Shown: in pieces, positions 25,588 through 35,644 of the stretch
Numbering within the stretch: position 1 is the stretch's first letter
Layout of the letters: each line of letters starts with the position of its first letter
NCBI RefSeq assembly: GCF_902830275.1
Contig: NZ_CADESW010000001.1
Span: forward strand, 496,001-560,000
Direction of reading: 5' to 3'
DNA length: 64,000 nt
Source of the DNA: Burkholderia stagnalis
Lineage (GTDB): Bacteria; Pseudomonadota; Gammaproteobacteria; Burkholderiales; Burkholderiaceae
Position numbers and translations under genes: made by a program
The notes under the pieces: model-generated
Database searches by the model: none
What the model was told of the DNA's origin: nothing
The model's input: only the letters and a program-made list of their open reading frames with translations

Positions 25588-27878
25588 CCGCGGGCGTCCC
25601 CGATCAGGTCGCGCACCGCATCGAGCAGCGCCTCGTCGTGGAAGCTGCCCTTCGCGAGGTAATAGTCGGCGCCGGCATCGAGCCCGCGGCGGCGATCCTC
25701 GTCGCGGTCCTTGTACGACACGATCATCACCGGCACGCGCTTGAGCTGCGGATCGCTCTTGATCAGCGTGACGAGCTCGATGCCGTCCATGCGCGGCATG
25801 TCGACGTCGGTGACCACGAGGTCGAACGCTTCGCTGCGCACCGCGTTCCAGCCGTCCATCCCGTCCACCGCGATCGTCACGTCGTAGCCGCGCTTTTCCA
25901 GCAGCTTGCGTTCGAGCTCGCGCACCGTCAGCGAATCGTCGACCACCAGCACGCGCCGGCGGCGCTCCGCGAGCGCATGCTGCGGGTCGCGCACCAGGTT
26001 CGCGAGCTGCCCGCCGCGCACGAGCTTGTCGACCGAGCGGATCATGTCCTCGACGTCGACGATCAGCACCGGGTCGCCGTTCTCCAGCAGCGCGCCCGCC
26101 GCGATGTTCTGGATCTTGTGCAGCCGGCCGTCGAGCGGCTGCACCACGAGCATCCGCTCGCCGAGGAAGCGGTCGACCGCGACGCCGTACAGCTCCGGCT
26201 CGCCGCCGACCACGATCACCGCGGCGTGCGCACGCGACACGTCGGGCTCGCCCGCGTCGAGCAGCTGATGCGCAGCGACGAGCCCGACGCGCCGGCCGTC
26301 GAACGGGAAATGCGGCTGCCCTTCGAGCACGTCGATCTCGGCGCGGTCGAGCTCGAGCGTGCGGCGCACGTGCGCGAGCGGGAACGCGTACGGCTCGCCG
26401 CCGACCTCGACCAGCAGGCTGCGGATCACCGACAGCGTGAGCGGCAGCTGCAGCACGAAGCGCATGCCCGCGCCCGGCTCGTTGAAGATCCGCACCGCGC
26501 CGCGCACGCCGCGCACCATCTCCTGCACCGCATCGAGGCCGACGCCCCGGCCCGACACGTCGGTCACCGCGTCGCGCATCGAGAAGCCGGGCAGCAGCAG
26601 GAATTCGAGCAGCTCCTGGTCGGACAGCCGCGCGGCCGTCTCGTCGTCGGTCAGGCGCTGGCGCACCACCGTCGCGCGCAGCGCATCGAAGTCGGCGCCC
26701 GGCCCGTCGTCGCTGACGCTGACGAGCAGCGACCCGGCGCTGTGGCGCGCCTCGAGCGTCACGCTCGCGGCGGCCGGCTTGCCGCGCGCGCGCCGCACGT
26801 CGGGCGGCTCGACGCCGTGGTCGATCGCGTTGCGCAGCAGATGGCCGAGCGGCGCGTCGAGCAGGTCGAGGATGTCGCGGTCGACCTGGGTCGCCTCGCC
26901 GACGATCGAGAACCGCACCTGCTTGCCGAGCGAGCGCGCGAGATCGCGGACGACGCGCGGGTAGGCGCGCGTCGCGTCGCCGAACGGCCGCATCCGGCAC
27001 TGCAGCGCCTCGTCGTACAGCTGCCCGGCGAGATGCGTGCTGCGCCGCTCGAAGCGGTCGAGCTCGTCCATCCGTTCCGCGAACGCGCGCTGCAGGTCGT
27101 TGAGCATGTGCCGCACTTCGTTCAGCGACGCGAGCGCGCCCGTGTCGAGCGTGTCGGTGAAGCGCTCGACCAGCCCGTCGAGCGAACGCGCGGCGTCGCG
27201 CTGCGCGCGCTTCACGCGCAGCATCGATTCGGCGAACGGCTTGAGCCAGCGCGATTCGACCAGCGATTCGCCGGACAGGCTCAGCAGGCGGTCCAGGCTG
27301 TCCGCGCGCACCCGGCGCATCGCGCCCGCGCCGCGCGCGGGCTGCGCCGGCTCGGCAGCGGCAGCGGCAGCGGCAGCGGCGCCCGGCGCGAGCATCGCGT
27401 CATCCGCTTGCGCCACGTCGCGCGCAGACGGCTCGGGATCGGCCGGCGCAGGCGCCAACGTTTGCGCCACCGCCTGCACCGCGCCCGGATCGCCCGCGCC
27501 TGCCAGCGCCGCGACGAACGCATCGATCTCGGCCGGCGACACCGGCTGCGCGTGCGGATCGGCGACCCGCACGAGCAGATCGACGCCGGCCAGCAGCGCA
27601 TCGACGTGCGCGGCCGTCAGCGCCGCCGTGCCGCGCTGCACGGCGACGAAACATTCCTCCATCCACCCGGCGATGTCGACGCCTTGCGGCACGCCGACGA
27701 TGCGCGCCGCGCCCTTCAGCGAGTGCGCGGCGCGCATGCAGGCCTCGAGCGCCGCGGCGTCGGGGGCGCCGGATTCGAGCGCGAGCAGCCGCTCGGACAG
27801 CGCGTGGGTCTGCGTGCGCGTCTCCTCGCGATACAGTTCGAGCAGCGACAGGCGGCTCAGGTCATCGTCCACGCTCAT
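25584..27878 (-). CDS. wspE: WspE: hybrid CheA histidine kinase with receiver domain
   Basis: This 764-aa kinase has, in order, an HPt domain (phospho-His52 in AAHSLKGAA), an Ala-rich linker, a dimerisation/HATPase region (LLRNAIDHGVEPPD N-box, then DDGPG and GRGVGLD), a CheW-like domain (about 490-620) and a C-terminal receiver (VLVVDDSLTVRE; FDLVVTDVDMPRMDG). It transfers phosphate from the WspA signalling array to the output response regulator and to WspF. The linker contains an in-frame GGCAGC hexanucleotide repeat (27354-27380) encoding a run of alanines. The start MSVDDDLSR overlaps the wspD stop by ATGA; longer frame upstream is not homologous. Confidence 0.95.
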   Translation of the reverse strand: MSVDDDLSRLSLLELYREETRTQTHALSERLLALESGAPDAAALEACMRAAHSLKGAARIVGVPQGVDIAGWMEECFVAVQRGTAALTAAHVDALLAGVDLLVRVADPHAQPVSPAEIDAFVAALAGAGDPGAVQAVAQTLAPAPADPEPSARDVAQADDAMLAPGAAAAAAAAAEPAQPARGAGAMRRVRADSLDRLLSLSGESLVESRWLKPFAESMLRVKRAQRDAARSLDGLVERFTDTLDTGALASLNEVRHMLNDLQRAFAERMDELDRFERRSTHLAGQLYDEALQCRMRPFGDATRAYPRVVRDLARSLGKQVRFSIVGEATQVDRDILDLLDAPLGHLLRNAIDHGVEPPDVRRARGKPAAASVTLEARHSAGSLLVSVSDDGPGADFDALRATVVRQRLTDDETAARLSDQELLEFLLLPGFSMRDAVTDVSGRGVGLDAVQEMVRGVRGAVRIFNEPGAGMRFVLQLPLTLSVIRSLLVEVGGEPYAFPLAHVRRTLELDRAEIDVLEGQPHFPFDGRRVGLVAAHQLLDAGEPDVSRAHAAVIVVGGEPELYGVAVDRFLGERMLVVQPLDGRLHKIQNIAAGALLENGDPVLIVDVEDMIRSVDKLVRGGQLANLVRDPQHALAERRRRVLVVDDSLTVRELERKLLEKRGYDVTIAVDGMDGWNAVRSEAFDLVVTDVDMPRMDGIELVTLIKSDPQLKRVPVMIVSYKDRDEDRRRGLDAGADYYLAKGSFHDEALLDAVRDLIGDARG

Positions 27879-28573
27879 CGCATGCTCCGCGTCACGGCAT
27901 CGAACAGGCGGTCGTCGTCGAGCAGGCCGATCGACTTGCCGCGCCACGCCAGCACGCCGCGCGACAGGCCGGCGCTCGCGCGCCCGACCGTCGCGGGCAC
28001 CGGCACCCACTCCGACGCGCCGAAGCGCAGCACGCCCTCAACTTCGTCGACCGGGAACACGACCGGCTCGCCCTGATGCGCGGCGACCAGCAACCGCGTG
28101 AAGCCGCCGCCCGCGCCATCGCCCGCCGTGCCGATGCCGAGCAGCGCGCCGAGCGAGATCGCAATGCGCAGCGTGCCGCGGATATTGACGACGCCGCGCA
28201 CGGCCGGATGGCGACGGTGCGGCAGCGAATGGATCGGGCGCGTATCGGCGATCTCGTGCAGCACGCCGATCGGCAGCGCGAGCCATTCGTCGCCGACGCG
28301 GAACGCGAGCGCCGCCTGCCGCGTGTCGACGCAGGCCTCGCCGCGCGCATGCGCCGCGTCGCGCGCGCCCATGCGGCGCGCGGCGTCGGCCAGCTCGGCG
28401 CCGTCGAGCGGCCGCTCGAGCAGCTTCGCCGCGTGACGCGCGTAGACCGGGCAATTCAGGCAGCGCTGATAGTCGTTCAGCCGCTCGCAAGTCCGGTCGC
28501 CCCGCGTGCCGATCCGGTTCCAGCAATCGTCGACATCGATCGTCAGGTCGGTGGGGTCTGCGACGTCGCTCAT
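27875..28573 (-). CDS. wspD: WspD: CheW-type coupling protein
   Basis: This is a 232-aa CheW-family adaptor. The N-terminal 75 residues carry a Cys-containing segment (TCERLNDYQRCLNCPVY) typical of WspD. The CheW domain follows: AFRVGDEWLALPIGVLHEIADTRPIHSLPHR, then VRGVVNIRGTLRIAISLGALLG. It links the receptor WspA to kinase WspE. Both ends overlap neighbours by four bases. Its larger size and N-terminal extension distinguish it from WspB, which lies two genes upstream. Confidence 0.93.
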   Translation of the reverse strand: MSDVADPTDLTIDVDDCWNRIGTRGDRTCERLNDYQRCLNCPVYARHAAKLLERPLDGAELADAARRMGARDAAHARGEACVDTRQAALAFRVGDEWLALPIGVLHEIADTRPIHSLPHRRHPAVRGVVNIRGTLRIAISLGALLGIGTAGDGAGGGFTRLLVAAHQGEPVVFPVDEVEGVLRFGASEWVPVPATVGRASAGLSRGVLAWRGKSIGLLDDDRLFDAVTRSMR

Positions 28574-29994
28574 CTTGTCCTCGTGTCATGCAGGCGTGTG
28601 TGCTGCGCGACGCCCGCGTCGAATTCTCCCGCCGTGCGCCGCGCGCGCTCGAGCAGCCATTGCGCGCGGGCGCCGTCGCCGCCCGCGTCGAGCAGCGTCG
28701 CGAGATGCGTCAGCGCCTCGTGGTGCGTCGGCCGCAGGTACAGCGCCTTGCGGTAGAAGTCGCTCGCTTCCGCGGTTCGCCCCCGCGCATCGGCGATCAG
28801 CCCGTGCAGGCAGTACGCGTCCGCATGCGGCCCGGCCTGCGCGATGAATCGTTCGAGCGCGCGCTCGGCTTCGTCGAACGCGCCCGCGTTCGCGAGCGCC
28901 TGCGCGTGTTCGAGCGTCGGCGCGGCGGCGCCGGAGGCGTCCGGGCCGGCCTCCGCCATGCCCGCTTCCGCATGGCGCGACGGCGCGGCGGCGGGCGCGA
29001 TCGGCCGCGCGGTGTCGGCGAACCACGCGGGCGTCGCCCGCGGCGCCGCGACGCGCGCGGCAGCATACCGGTCGGACCGCCAGCGCGGCACCGACGGCGC
29101 CGGCGGCACGGCCGGCAGCGCCGCCGCGAGCCCGTCGGCCAGCCGTTCGGCGGCGCTTGCGCGCTGGAATGCGAACGCGAGCGGAATCCGCGCGGAACGC
29201 AGCCCGTGCCGCATCGCGACGCCGGTCTCCGCCGGGCCGACGAACAGCATCCCGTCGTCCGCCAGGCTGCGTTCCAGCGAGCGGATCACGCGATCCTGCG
29301 CGTCGCGGTCGAAGTAGATCAGCACGTTGCGGCAGAACACGAAGTCGTAGCGCGCGCCCGGGTCGCCAAGCGGCTCGATCAGGTTCGCGCGCCGGAACTG
29401 CACGCACGCGCGCACGCGATCGTCGAGCAGCCAGCCGTCCGCCGCCTGCGTGAAATGCCGCGAGCGAAACCCCGTCGCGGCGCCCCGGAACGCGTTGCGC
29501 CCGTAGCGGCCGAGCCGCGCATGGTCGAGCGCCTTGTCGCTCAGGTCGATCGCGTCGATCGTGAAATGCGCGGGATCGAGCCCCGCGTCGAGCAGCGCCA
29601 TCGCCGCCGAGAACGGCTCCTCGCCGCTCGAGCACGGCGCGCTCAGCACCCGCACGACGTGCGCGGGCCGCGCGGCGCGCCGCTCGACCGCGAGCCGCGC
29701 CAGCGTCGCGAACGCCTCGCGGTCGCGGAAGAACCAGGTTTCCGGCACGACGAACAGCTCGATCAGCGCGCGCCGTTCGTCGGCGCTCGCGTTCAGGTGC
29801 TGCCAGTACGCGTCGAGCGCGTCCGCGGACACCGGCGCGCGGGCGACCGGCGCCATCCGTTCGCCCTGCGCCGCCCGCACCGCGTGAATGCGTTCGGTCA
29901 GCGCGCGCATCAGGAAATCGTTGCCGAGCGAAGCGGGATCGATGCCGGTTTCGCGCAGCAGCCACGTACGAAAACGCCACTCGGGATGACTCAT
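28570..29994 (-). CDS. wspC: WspC: CheR-type methyltransferase with TPR domain
   Basis: This 474-aa protein has a CheR N-terminal helical domain and an S-adenosylmethionine-binding domain (VLSAPCSSGEEPFSAAMAL, about 115-135; FVFCRNVLIYFD). An Ala/Pro-rich linker leads to C-terminal TPR repeats (about 375-460: AQALANAGAFDEAERALERF and HADAYCLHGLIADARGRTAEASDFYRKALYLRPTHHEAL). It methylates glutamates on WspA, opposing WspF, and so sets sensitivity. The TPR extension is the usual WspC architecture. It overlaps wspB and wspD by four bases each. Confidence 0.94.
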   Translation of the reverse strand: MSHPEWRFRTWLLRETGIDPASLGNDFLMRALTERIHAVRAAQGERMAPVARAPVSADALDAYWQHLNASADERRALIELFVVPETWFFRDREAFATLARLAVERRAARPAHVVRVLSAPCSSGEEPFSAAMALLDAGLDPAHFTIDAIDLSDKALDHARLGRYGRNAFRGAATGFRSRHFTQAADGWLLDDRVRACVQFRRANLIEPLGDPGARYDFVFCRNVLIYFDRDAQDRVIRSLERSLADDGMLFVGPAETGVAMRHGLRSARIPLAFAFQRASAAERLADGLAAALPAVPPAPSVPRWRSDRYAAARVAAPRATPAWFADTARPIAPAAAPSRHAEAGMAEAGPDASGAAAPTLEHAQALANAGAFDEAERALERFIAQAGPHADAYCLHGLIADARGRTAEASDFYRKALYLRPTHHEALTHLATLLDAGGDGARAQWLLERARRTAGEFDAGVAQHTRLHDTRTR

Positions 29995-30506
29995 GCCGGC
30001 GCTCCCTCGTGGGCGGACGGTTCGTCGAACAGATGCAGCCCCGCGACCGCGTCGATCATGTCGCGCACCGACACCTGCTGCACGATGCCGTCCGGCGTGT
30101 TGGCGACCGGGCCGAGCCAGCGCGTGCGCGGCGTCGCGACGCCGGTCGCGCGAAACGCGGCGCGGTCGATCCGCATCGTCTGCGTCGCGCGCTCGACGAT
30201 CAGCCCGAACACGCGCTCGCGTGCGGCCGCGTCGTCCGGGCGATGCCGGACCATCACGAGCCGCGTCGAGCGCAGCGCGTGCGCGGGCCGGCCGAGCGCG
30301 AGCATCGGCACGTCGATCACCGGCACCGGCACGCCGTCGCGCATCAGCAGCCCGGCGACCCACGGCGGCGCGCCGGGCACCGCCTTCGCGGCCGCGAGCG
30401 GCAGCACCGCATCGATCGTGGCCGCGTCGAGCGCATAGCGTTCGCCGTCCAGCTCGAACAGCAGGAACAGCGCGTGCGCGCCGTGCTGGGCGTCCGCGCG
30501 AATCAC
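29991..30506 (-). CDS. wspB: WspB: CheW-type coupling protein
   Basis: This 171-aa protein is a single CheW domain ([24 protein letters not shown] at 13-36; [39 protein letters not shown]). It is the second adaptor of the Wsp array. It follows wspA with a four-base overlap. It has no N-terminal extension, unlike WspD. Confidence 0.93.
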   Translation of the reverse strand: MIRADAQHGAHALFLLFELDGERYALDAATIDAVLPLAAAKAVPGAPPWVAGLLMRDGVPVPVIDVPMLALGRPAHALRSTRLVMVRHRPDDAAARERVFGLIVERATQTMRIDRAAFRATGVATPRTRWLGPVANTPDGIVQQVSVRDMIDAVAGLHLFDEPSAHEGAPA

Positions 30507-32179
30507 GCGTCGACCTTGAAGCGCGACACGCTGGTGCGCAGCTGGTTCGCGACGAGCGTCAGGTCGTCGATCGCCTGCGACGACTGGCGCAGCGATTCGG
30601 CCGTCTGCTGCGCGGCCTCAGACAATTGCGACAGCGCCTGCGTGATCTGTTCCGCGCCGGTCGCCTGCGTCTGCATCCCTTCGTTGACCATCTGGAAGCG
30701 CGGCGCGAGCGTCTGCACCTCGGCGATGATCTGCGACAGCTGGCCGCCCACCTGCTGCACGTCGCGCATCCCGCGGCGCACTTCCTCCGAGAACTTGTCC
30801 ATGCCCATCACGCCGGCCGACACGGCCGACTGGATCTCCTTCACCGTCTGCTCGATGTCGTAGGTCGCCACGGCGGTCTGGTCGGCGAGCCGGCGGATCT
30901 CGGTCGCGACCACCGCGAAGCCGCGGCCGTATTCACCGGCCTTCTCGGCCTCGATCGCCGCGTTCAGCGACAGCAGGTTGGTCTGGTCGGCCACCTTGGT
31001 GATCGTCGCGACGACCTGGTTGATGTTGAGCGCCTTTTCGTTGAGGATCGCGAGCTTCGCGTTCACCGAGCCGGCCGCGTCCATCACGCTGCGCATCGTC
31101 TCGCCCATCCGCGTGAGCCCGCTCTGGCTCACGCCGGCGAGCGTCGCCGACTGCTCGGCCACGCCCGCCACCTCGTTCATCGTGCGCAGCAGGTCGCGCG
31201 ACGTCGCGAAGATCTCGCGGGACGTCGCGCCGATTTCGGTGGTCGTCGCCGCCGTTTCGTTCGCGGTGGCCTGCTGCTCGCGCGACGTTGCCGCGATCTC
31301 GGCGACCGACGTCGTCACCTGCAGCGACGACTGCTGCGCGCGCGCGACGAGCTCGGTCAGCTCGTCGGCCATCCGGTTGAAGCCTGTCTCGAGCGTGCCG
31401 AATTCGTCGCGCCGGTTCAGCGCGAGGCGCTGCGTCAGGTTGCCGGTGCGCATCACGTCGTGCACGTCGACGAGCCGTGCCATCGGCACCGTGATCGCGC
31501 GGAACAGCGCATAGCCGAGCCCGAGCGCGGCCAGCAGCACGATGGTCAGCGCAACCGCCACCACGATCTCGGTGCCCTGCACGGATTCGCGGATCAGCTT
31601 CGCGGACTGGTCCGCGAACGCGCGGTTCTCCTGCACCAGCGAGTTCGCGTTGCGCACCACCTCCGTCCACAGCGGCCGCACGTTCGCATACGCGGCGACC
31701 GCTTCGGCGTGCGACCCGTGGCTCTTCTGCACGGCGTCGTTGAGCAGCGGCAGATAGCGGTCGTACGCGGCGCGGAACGTCGTGAAGCGCGCGCGGTCGT
31801 CTTCGCGGAACGTCGAGTTCTGGTAGTCGACCGACAGCTTGTCGATGTCCTTCACCACGTCGGCGATCCGCGCGAGCTCGCGGCGTGCCGCTTCCGGGTC
31901 CGTCTCGACGAAGGTCGCCTGCTGCAGCAGCATGAACGATTCGTTGACCGACGCGCGCAGCGACGACGCGAGATACACGCCCGGCAGCGAGTCGCGCTCG
32001 ATGCTGACGGCCTCGGCGTCGATCGCGCGCAGGCGTTCGTACGACAGCCCGGCCGTCAGCAGCATCAGCACGAACAGCACGCCGAAGCTGAGCAGGATGC
32101 GGTTGCCGAGCGTCAGCCGGGCGGCGCCGATCGTCGGATGCAAGCTTTCATTGGTCGCGCGGGGCGTCACGGTGGCCAT
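30503..32179 (-). CDS. wspA: WspA: membrane-bound methyl-accepting chemoreceptor
   Basis: This 558-aa MCP has TM1 ([20 protein letters not shown], about 29-48), a 150-residue periplasmic four-helix sensor and TM2 (about 203-225). A HAMP domain ([23 protein letters not shown]) and a long cytoplasmic coiled coil follow, with the signalling tip [26 protein letters not shown]. WspA responds to surface contact or envelope stress in Pseudomonas and controls WspE through WspB/D. No C-terminal CheR-tethering pentapeptide is present. It starts 138 bp after the wspHRR stop and overlaps wspB by four bases. Confidence 0.95.
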   Translation of the reverse strand: MATVTPRATNESLHPTIGAARLTLGNRILLSFGVLFVLMLLTAGLSYERLRAIDAEAVSIERDSLPGVYLASSLRASVNESFMLLQQATFVETDPEAARRELARIADVVKDIDKLSVDYQNSTFREDDRARFTTFRAAYDRYLPLLNDAVQKSHGSHAEAVAAYANVRPLWTEVVRNANSLVQENRAFADQSAKLIRESVQGTEIVVAVALTIVLLAALGLGYALFRAITVPMARLVDVHDVMRTGNLTQRLALNRRDEFGTLETGFNRMADELTELVARAQQSSLQVTTSVAEIAATSREQQATANETAATTTEIGATSREIFATSRDLLRTMNEVAGVAEQSATLAGVSQSGLTRMGETMRSVMDAAGSVNAKLAILNEKALNINQVVATITKVADQTNLLSLNAAIEAEKAGEYGRGFAVVATEIRRLADQTAVATYDIEQTVKEIQSAVSAGVMGMDKFSEEVRRGMRDVQQVGGQLSQIIAEVQTLAPRFQMVNEGMQTQATGAEQITQALSQLSEAAQQTAESLRQSSQAIDDLTLVANQLRTSVSRFKVDA

Positions 32180-32317
32180 GTTCGTTATGGACTTTCAGAG
32201 TCTGCGTTGAAAAAAGGTTCGCGCCGGCCGGCGCCCGCGGGTGGCGGTGCGACGGGGACGCATGGGATACCGGCGTTGCCGCCGGGTGCCGCCCGCCCTG
32301 CCGGGCGATGCGCGGCG

Positions 32318-33424
32318 TCAGCGTTCGGGCTGGGCGGGCTGGGCCGGCAGCCGCAGCGCGACCATGAAGCCGCGTTCGGTATCGCGCATCAGGATCTGGC
32401 CGCGATGCCGCGCCGCCGTCGCGCGCACGAACGCCAGCCCGAGGCCGAAGCCGCCGCGCGCCGCGCCGTGCGCGGGCTCGAGCCGGACGAACGATTCCGT
32501 CGCCGTCGCGCGCTGCGTCTGCGCGATTCCGCCGCCGGCGTCCTCGACGCCGATCAGCCACGCGCCGTCCTCGCCCGCCAGCGTGCAGTGCACGTCGGCG
32601 CCGGCCGGGCCGTACTTCAGCGCGTTGTCGATCAGGTTGGCGACCGCGCGCGTCAGCATCATCCGGTCGCCCATCGTCACGCACTCGGCCGCCGGCACCT
32701 GCGCGACCACCCGGCTGCCGAACCCGGCCGCTTTTTCCCACAGCTGGTCGACCGCGTCGAGCACGATCTCGTTGAGGCTCACGACCTCGTGCGCGCGGCG
32801 CTCCGACTGCGCGCGGGTCAGGTGGATGAAGCCGTCGGCGAGCGCGAGCGCGCGCCGCGCGTGGCCCGCGATCCGCGCCATGATCGGCGGCATGTCGCCG
32901 TGCTCGGCGCGGTAGACGTCCAGCAGCGCGAGGATCGACGTCTGCGGCGAACGCATGTCGTGCGACAGGAAATCGAGCGCTTCGTCGCGCTGGCGGGACA
33001 TCAGGTAGGAATTCGAATGGTAGCGAATGCGCGCCGTCAGCTCCATCGCATCGGGCAGCTTGACGAGATAGTCGTTCGCGCCGGCGACGAACGCCTCGCG
33101 CTTGACGACCGGCTCCTCCTTCGCGGACAGCACGATGATCGGCACGCGCGCGGTGGCCGCGTCCGCGCGCCACGCGCGCACGAGATCGAGGCCGTCGATG
33201 TCCGGCATCACGAGATCCTGGAGGATCACCGTCGGCTTCACGTCGCGCGCGACGACCATCGCCTGCTGCGCGTCGGTGCAAACATGCAGATCGATGTCAT
33301 GTTCGCTGCGCAGCGCGCGGCGGATCACTTCGCCGACGAACGCCTGATCGTCGACGAGCAGGACCGATAAGCCGGATTCAAAACAGTCCGGCGTATTTTC
33401 ATCGATCGATTCTTTCATAAACAC
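32318..33424 (-). CDS. wspHRR: WspHRR: receiver-histidine kinase hybrid replacing WspR
   Basis: This 368-aa protein has an N-terminal receiver domain very like that of Pseudomonas WspR (LLVDDQAFVGE; phosphoacceptor Asp70 in LQDLVMPDIDG; LSAKEEP; GANDYLVKLPDAMELTARIRYHS). In place of the GGDEF diguanylate cyclase it has a HisKA domain (His155 in FLSHDMRSPQTS) and HATPase_c (NLIDNALKYGP; GGFGLGLAFV). This is the Burkholderia arrangement known as WspHRR. Its output partner is not in the operon; c-di-GMP changes must come through another protein. It is the first gene of the operon, 138 bp before wspA. ATG 33418 is an alternative start. Confidence 0.93.
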   Translation of the reverse strand: MFMKESIDENTPDCFESGLSVLLVDDQAFVGEVIRRALRSEHDIDLHVCTDAQQAMVVARDVKPTVILQDLVMPDIDGLDLVRAWRADAATARVPIIVLSAKEEPVVKREAFVAGANDYLVKLPDAMELTARIRYHSNSYLMSRQRDEALDFLSHDMRSPQTSILALLDVYRAEHGDMPPIMARIAGHARRALALADGFIHLTRAQSERRAHEVVSLNEIVLDAVDQLWEKAAGFGSRVVAQVPAAECVTMGDRMMLTRAVANLIDNALKYGPAGADVHCTLAGEDGAWLIGVEDAGGGIAQTQRATATESFVRLEPAHGAARGGFGLGLAFVRATAARHRGQILMRDTERGFMVALRLPAQPAQPER

Positions 33425-33812
33425 TGTTTCAAAAGCGGAGTCTCCACTCGATTATTTCGCGAGAGTTGTTTATCCGATTTAAACGCTATCTCATATTTAC
33501 AGAAGATCGATCCCCCTGTAATCGCCGAACCGGCTTGCCGGCGCTGCCGCACGGGGTTTCGGAAATCGACTTTTCCCATTGACGCGCGTGCGCATTGAGC
33601 GGCTTCTCTCAATAAAGATAGGCAGCCGATTCTAAATGAAATTGGAGAAAAGCATCCATCTCTGCCCCATTTAGTTTTGCCAAATAAGCAAATTGATCCG
33701 GGGTGCGATAAATCCGATCATTGCCGGGGCGCGAAAGCGCGCATGCCGGTGCAACATGCGCGCGAATGTTTGCATGCGCTGCAAACAGCGGGGCGAGGCG
33801 CCCGGACGCCGC
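33425..33812. other. intergenic region upstream of the wsp operon
   Basis: This 388-bp stretch is more AT-rich than the flanking genes and must hold the wsp promoter. I see no clear sigma-54 element, riboswitch or long repeat, and no protein-like frame. Confidence 0.5.
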
Positions 33813-35396
33813 TCATCCGCGCGCGTGGTGCGCGGACACTTCCTGCAGGTCGAGATCGCGTTCGAGCGCATGCAGCATCTCGTCGTGGATGCAGCCCGAA
33901 CGATGCAGGCGCAACAGCTCCGCGCGGCCGGCCGCGATCGCGGCCAGCACGACGTCGTAGTGCGCGGCGCGCGCGCTGTCCGGAAACGCGGGCTCGTCCT
34001 GCAGGCGCGCGGTCAGCTCCGCGCGGTACGTGTACTGCTCGAGCAGGCGCGGATGGATCACGACGCCGTTCTCGTCGCGCACGAGCGGCTGGATCGCCGC
34101 GAGCTGCGCCGCCTCGACGCGCGCCCACGCCTGCGGCTCGCTCAGATGATGCGCGGCGTGCCCGTGCTGCTGCGGCAGGCGCAGCAGCCGGATCAGCGGG
34201 CCGATCGTCGTGCCCTGCAGCAGCACGGTGACGAGAATCACCGCGAATGCGGCCACCAGGATCAGGTCGCGGCCCGGCATCGTGTCGGGCAGCGACAGCG
34301 CGACCGCGAGCGTGACGACGCCGCGCATCCCGGCCCAGCTCATCACCGTCGCGGCCTTCCAGTCCGGCCGGCACGCGCTGCGCGTGAACCAGCGGGTCGG
34401 CCATTTCAGCACCTCGACCGCGTAGATCCACAGGAAGCGCGACACGACCACCGCGGCCAGCACCGCGAGCACGGCCGGCATCATCGTGCCGAGCACCTGC
34501 TCGAAGCCGCCGAGCCGGTGCACCACGCCGCGCAGCGAGAGCCCGATCAGCACGAACACGAGCGCCTCGAGCAGGAACACGATCACCTGCCAGAACGCGG
34601 TGGCGCGCGTGCGCACCGCCGCCGAGAACACTTCGTGCTGGTGCCAGCCGAAGATCATCCCGGCCGTCACCGTCGCGATCACGCCCGACACCTCCAGCAT
34701 TTCGCCGGCGATGTACGCGATCCACCCGGCGAGCACCGCGACGGTCACCACGAGGTAGTCGTCGTCGAGCTTCTTCAGGAACCACACGACGAGCCGGCCG
34801 ACGATGAAACCGACCACGACGCCGCCGAGCCCGAGCTCCGCGAAACGCAGCACCGCGTGCTGAAGGCTGAACGCGCCGGTCAGCGCGGCGGCCACCGCGA
34901 AGCGGAACAGCACGAGGCCCGCCGCGTCGTTCAGCAGGCTTTCGCCTTCGAGCAGCACCATCAGCCGGCGCGGCAGCGCGACGCGTTCGAGCACGGCCTT
35001 CGCCGCGACCGCGTCGGGCGGCGACACGATCGCGCCGAGCGTGAAGCACGCGGCCCACGGCAGCGACGGCACGGCCCAGTGCACGGCCAGCCCGACCGCG
35101 AGCGTCGTGAACACCACCGCGCCGATCGCGAGCAGCAGGATGCCGCCGACGTTGCGCTTGAACTCCTCCCACACGGAGAAATACGCGCCGTCCATCAGCA
35201 GCGGCGGCAGGAACACCACCAGCACCAGGTCGGGGTCGAGGTTGATCGGCGGCAGGCCGGGAATGAACGCGATGCCGACGCCGCCGACCAGCAGCGCGGC
35301 GGCGGGCGGCAGCCGCAACCGCTTCGCGATGCATTCGAGCGCGACGATCGCGAGGAAAGACAGCAGGACCAGCTTGAATGCCGATACGGGAGACAT
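33813..35396 (-). CDS. CPA1 family Na+/H+ antiporter
   Basis: This is a 527-aa monovalent cation/proton antiporter. About twelve TM helices span residues 1-410, with the transport-core motifs in FTLGAIVSPPDAVAAKAV (the PPDA/ND-type motif) and LLNDAAGLVLFRFAVA. A cytoplasmic C-terminal tail with helical and charged segments follows (about 420-527). The architecture resembles YjcE/NhaP-like proteins. It would serve pH and sodium homeostasis. The ATG is preceded by GAGGTCGGTTC. It stands alone between the wsp promoter region and the aldehyde dehydrogenase gene. Confidence 0.92.
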   Translation of the reverse strand: MSPVSAFKLVLLSFLAIVALECIAKRLRLPPAAALLVGGVGIAFIPGLPPINLDPDLVLVVFLPPLLMDGAYFSVWEEFKRNVGGILLLAIGAVVFTTLAVGLAVHWAVPSLPWAACFTLGAIVSPPDAVAAKAVLERVALPRRLMVLLEGESLLNDAAGLVLFRFAVAAALTGAFSLQHAVLRFAELGLGGVVVGFIVGRLVVWFLKKLDDDYLVVTVAVLAGWIAYIAGEMLEVSGVIATVTAGMIFGWHQHEVFSAAVRTRATAFWQVIVFLLEALVFVLIGLSLRGVVHRLGGFEQVLGTMMPAVLAVLAAVVVSRFLWIYAVEVLKWPTRWFTRSACRPDWKAATVMSWAGMRGVVTLAVALSLPDTMPGRDLILVAAFAVILVTVLLQGTTIGPLIRLLRLPQQHGHAAHHLSEPQAWARVEAAQLAAIQPLVRDENGVVIHPRLLEQYTYRAELTARLQDEPAFPDSARAAHYDVVLAAIAAGRAELLRLHRSGCIHDEMLHALERDLDLQEVSAHHARG

Positions 35397-35644
35397 GAAC
35401 CGACCTCGTGAAGAATGAATCCGCGGGCGTCCCGGAGTCGTACCCCGGTCGGCCGTTTGGCGCGATTACATCACGATGCCGCGCCCGCAGTCGAGGGCGT
35501 TCGGCACGCCGGCGCGCGGCGGACGCGCGCTGCCCGTTGCCGCACATGCATCCTCCGCGCGGCCCCTGCCGACGTGAAAACGGCACGCGGGCCGGCCCGA
35601 TCGCCCGCCCGCGTGCCGTCGCGGCACGGCCGCGCTGCCGCGCG

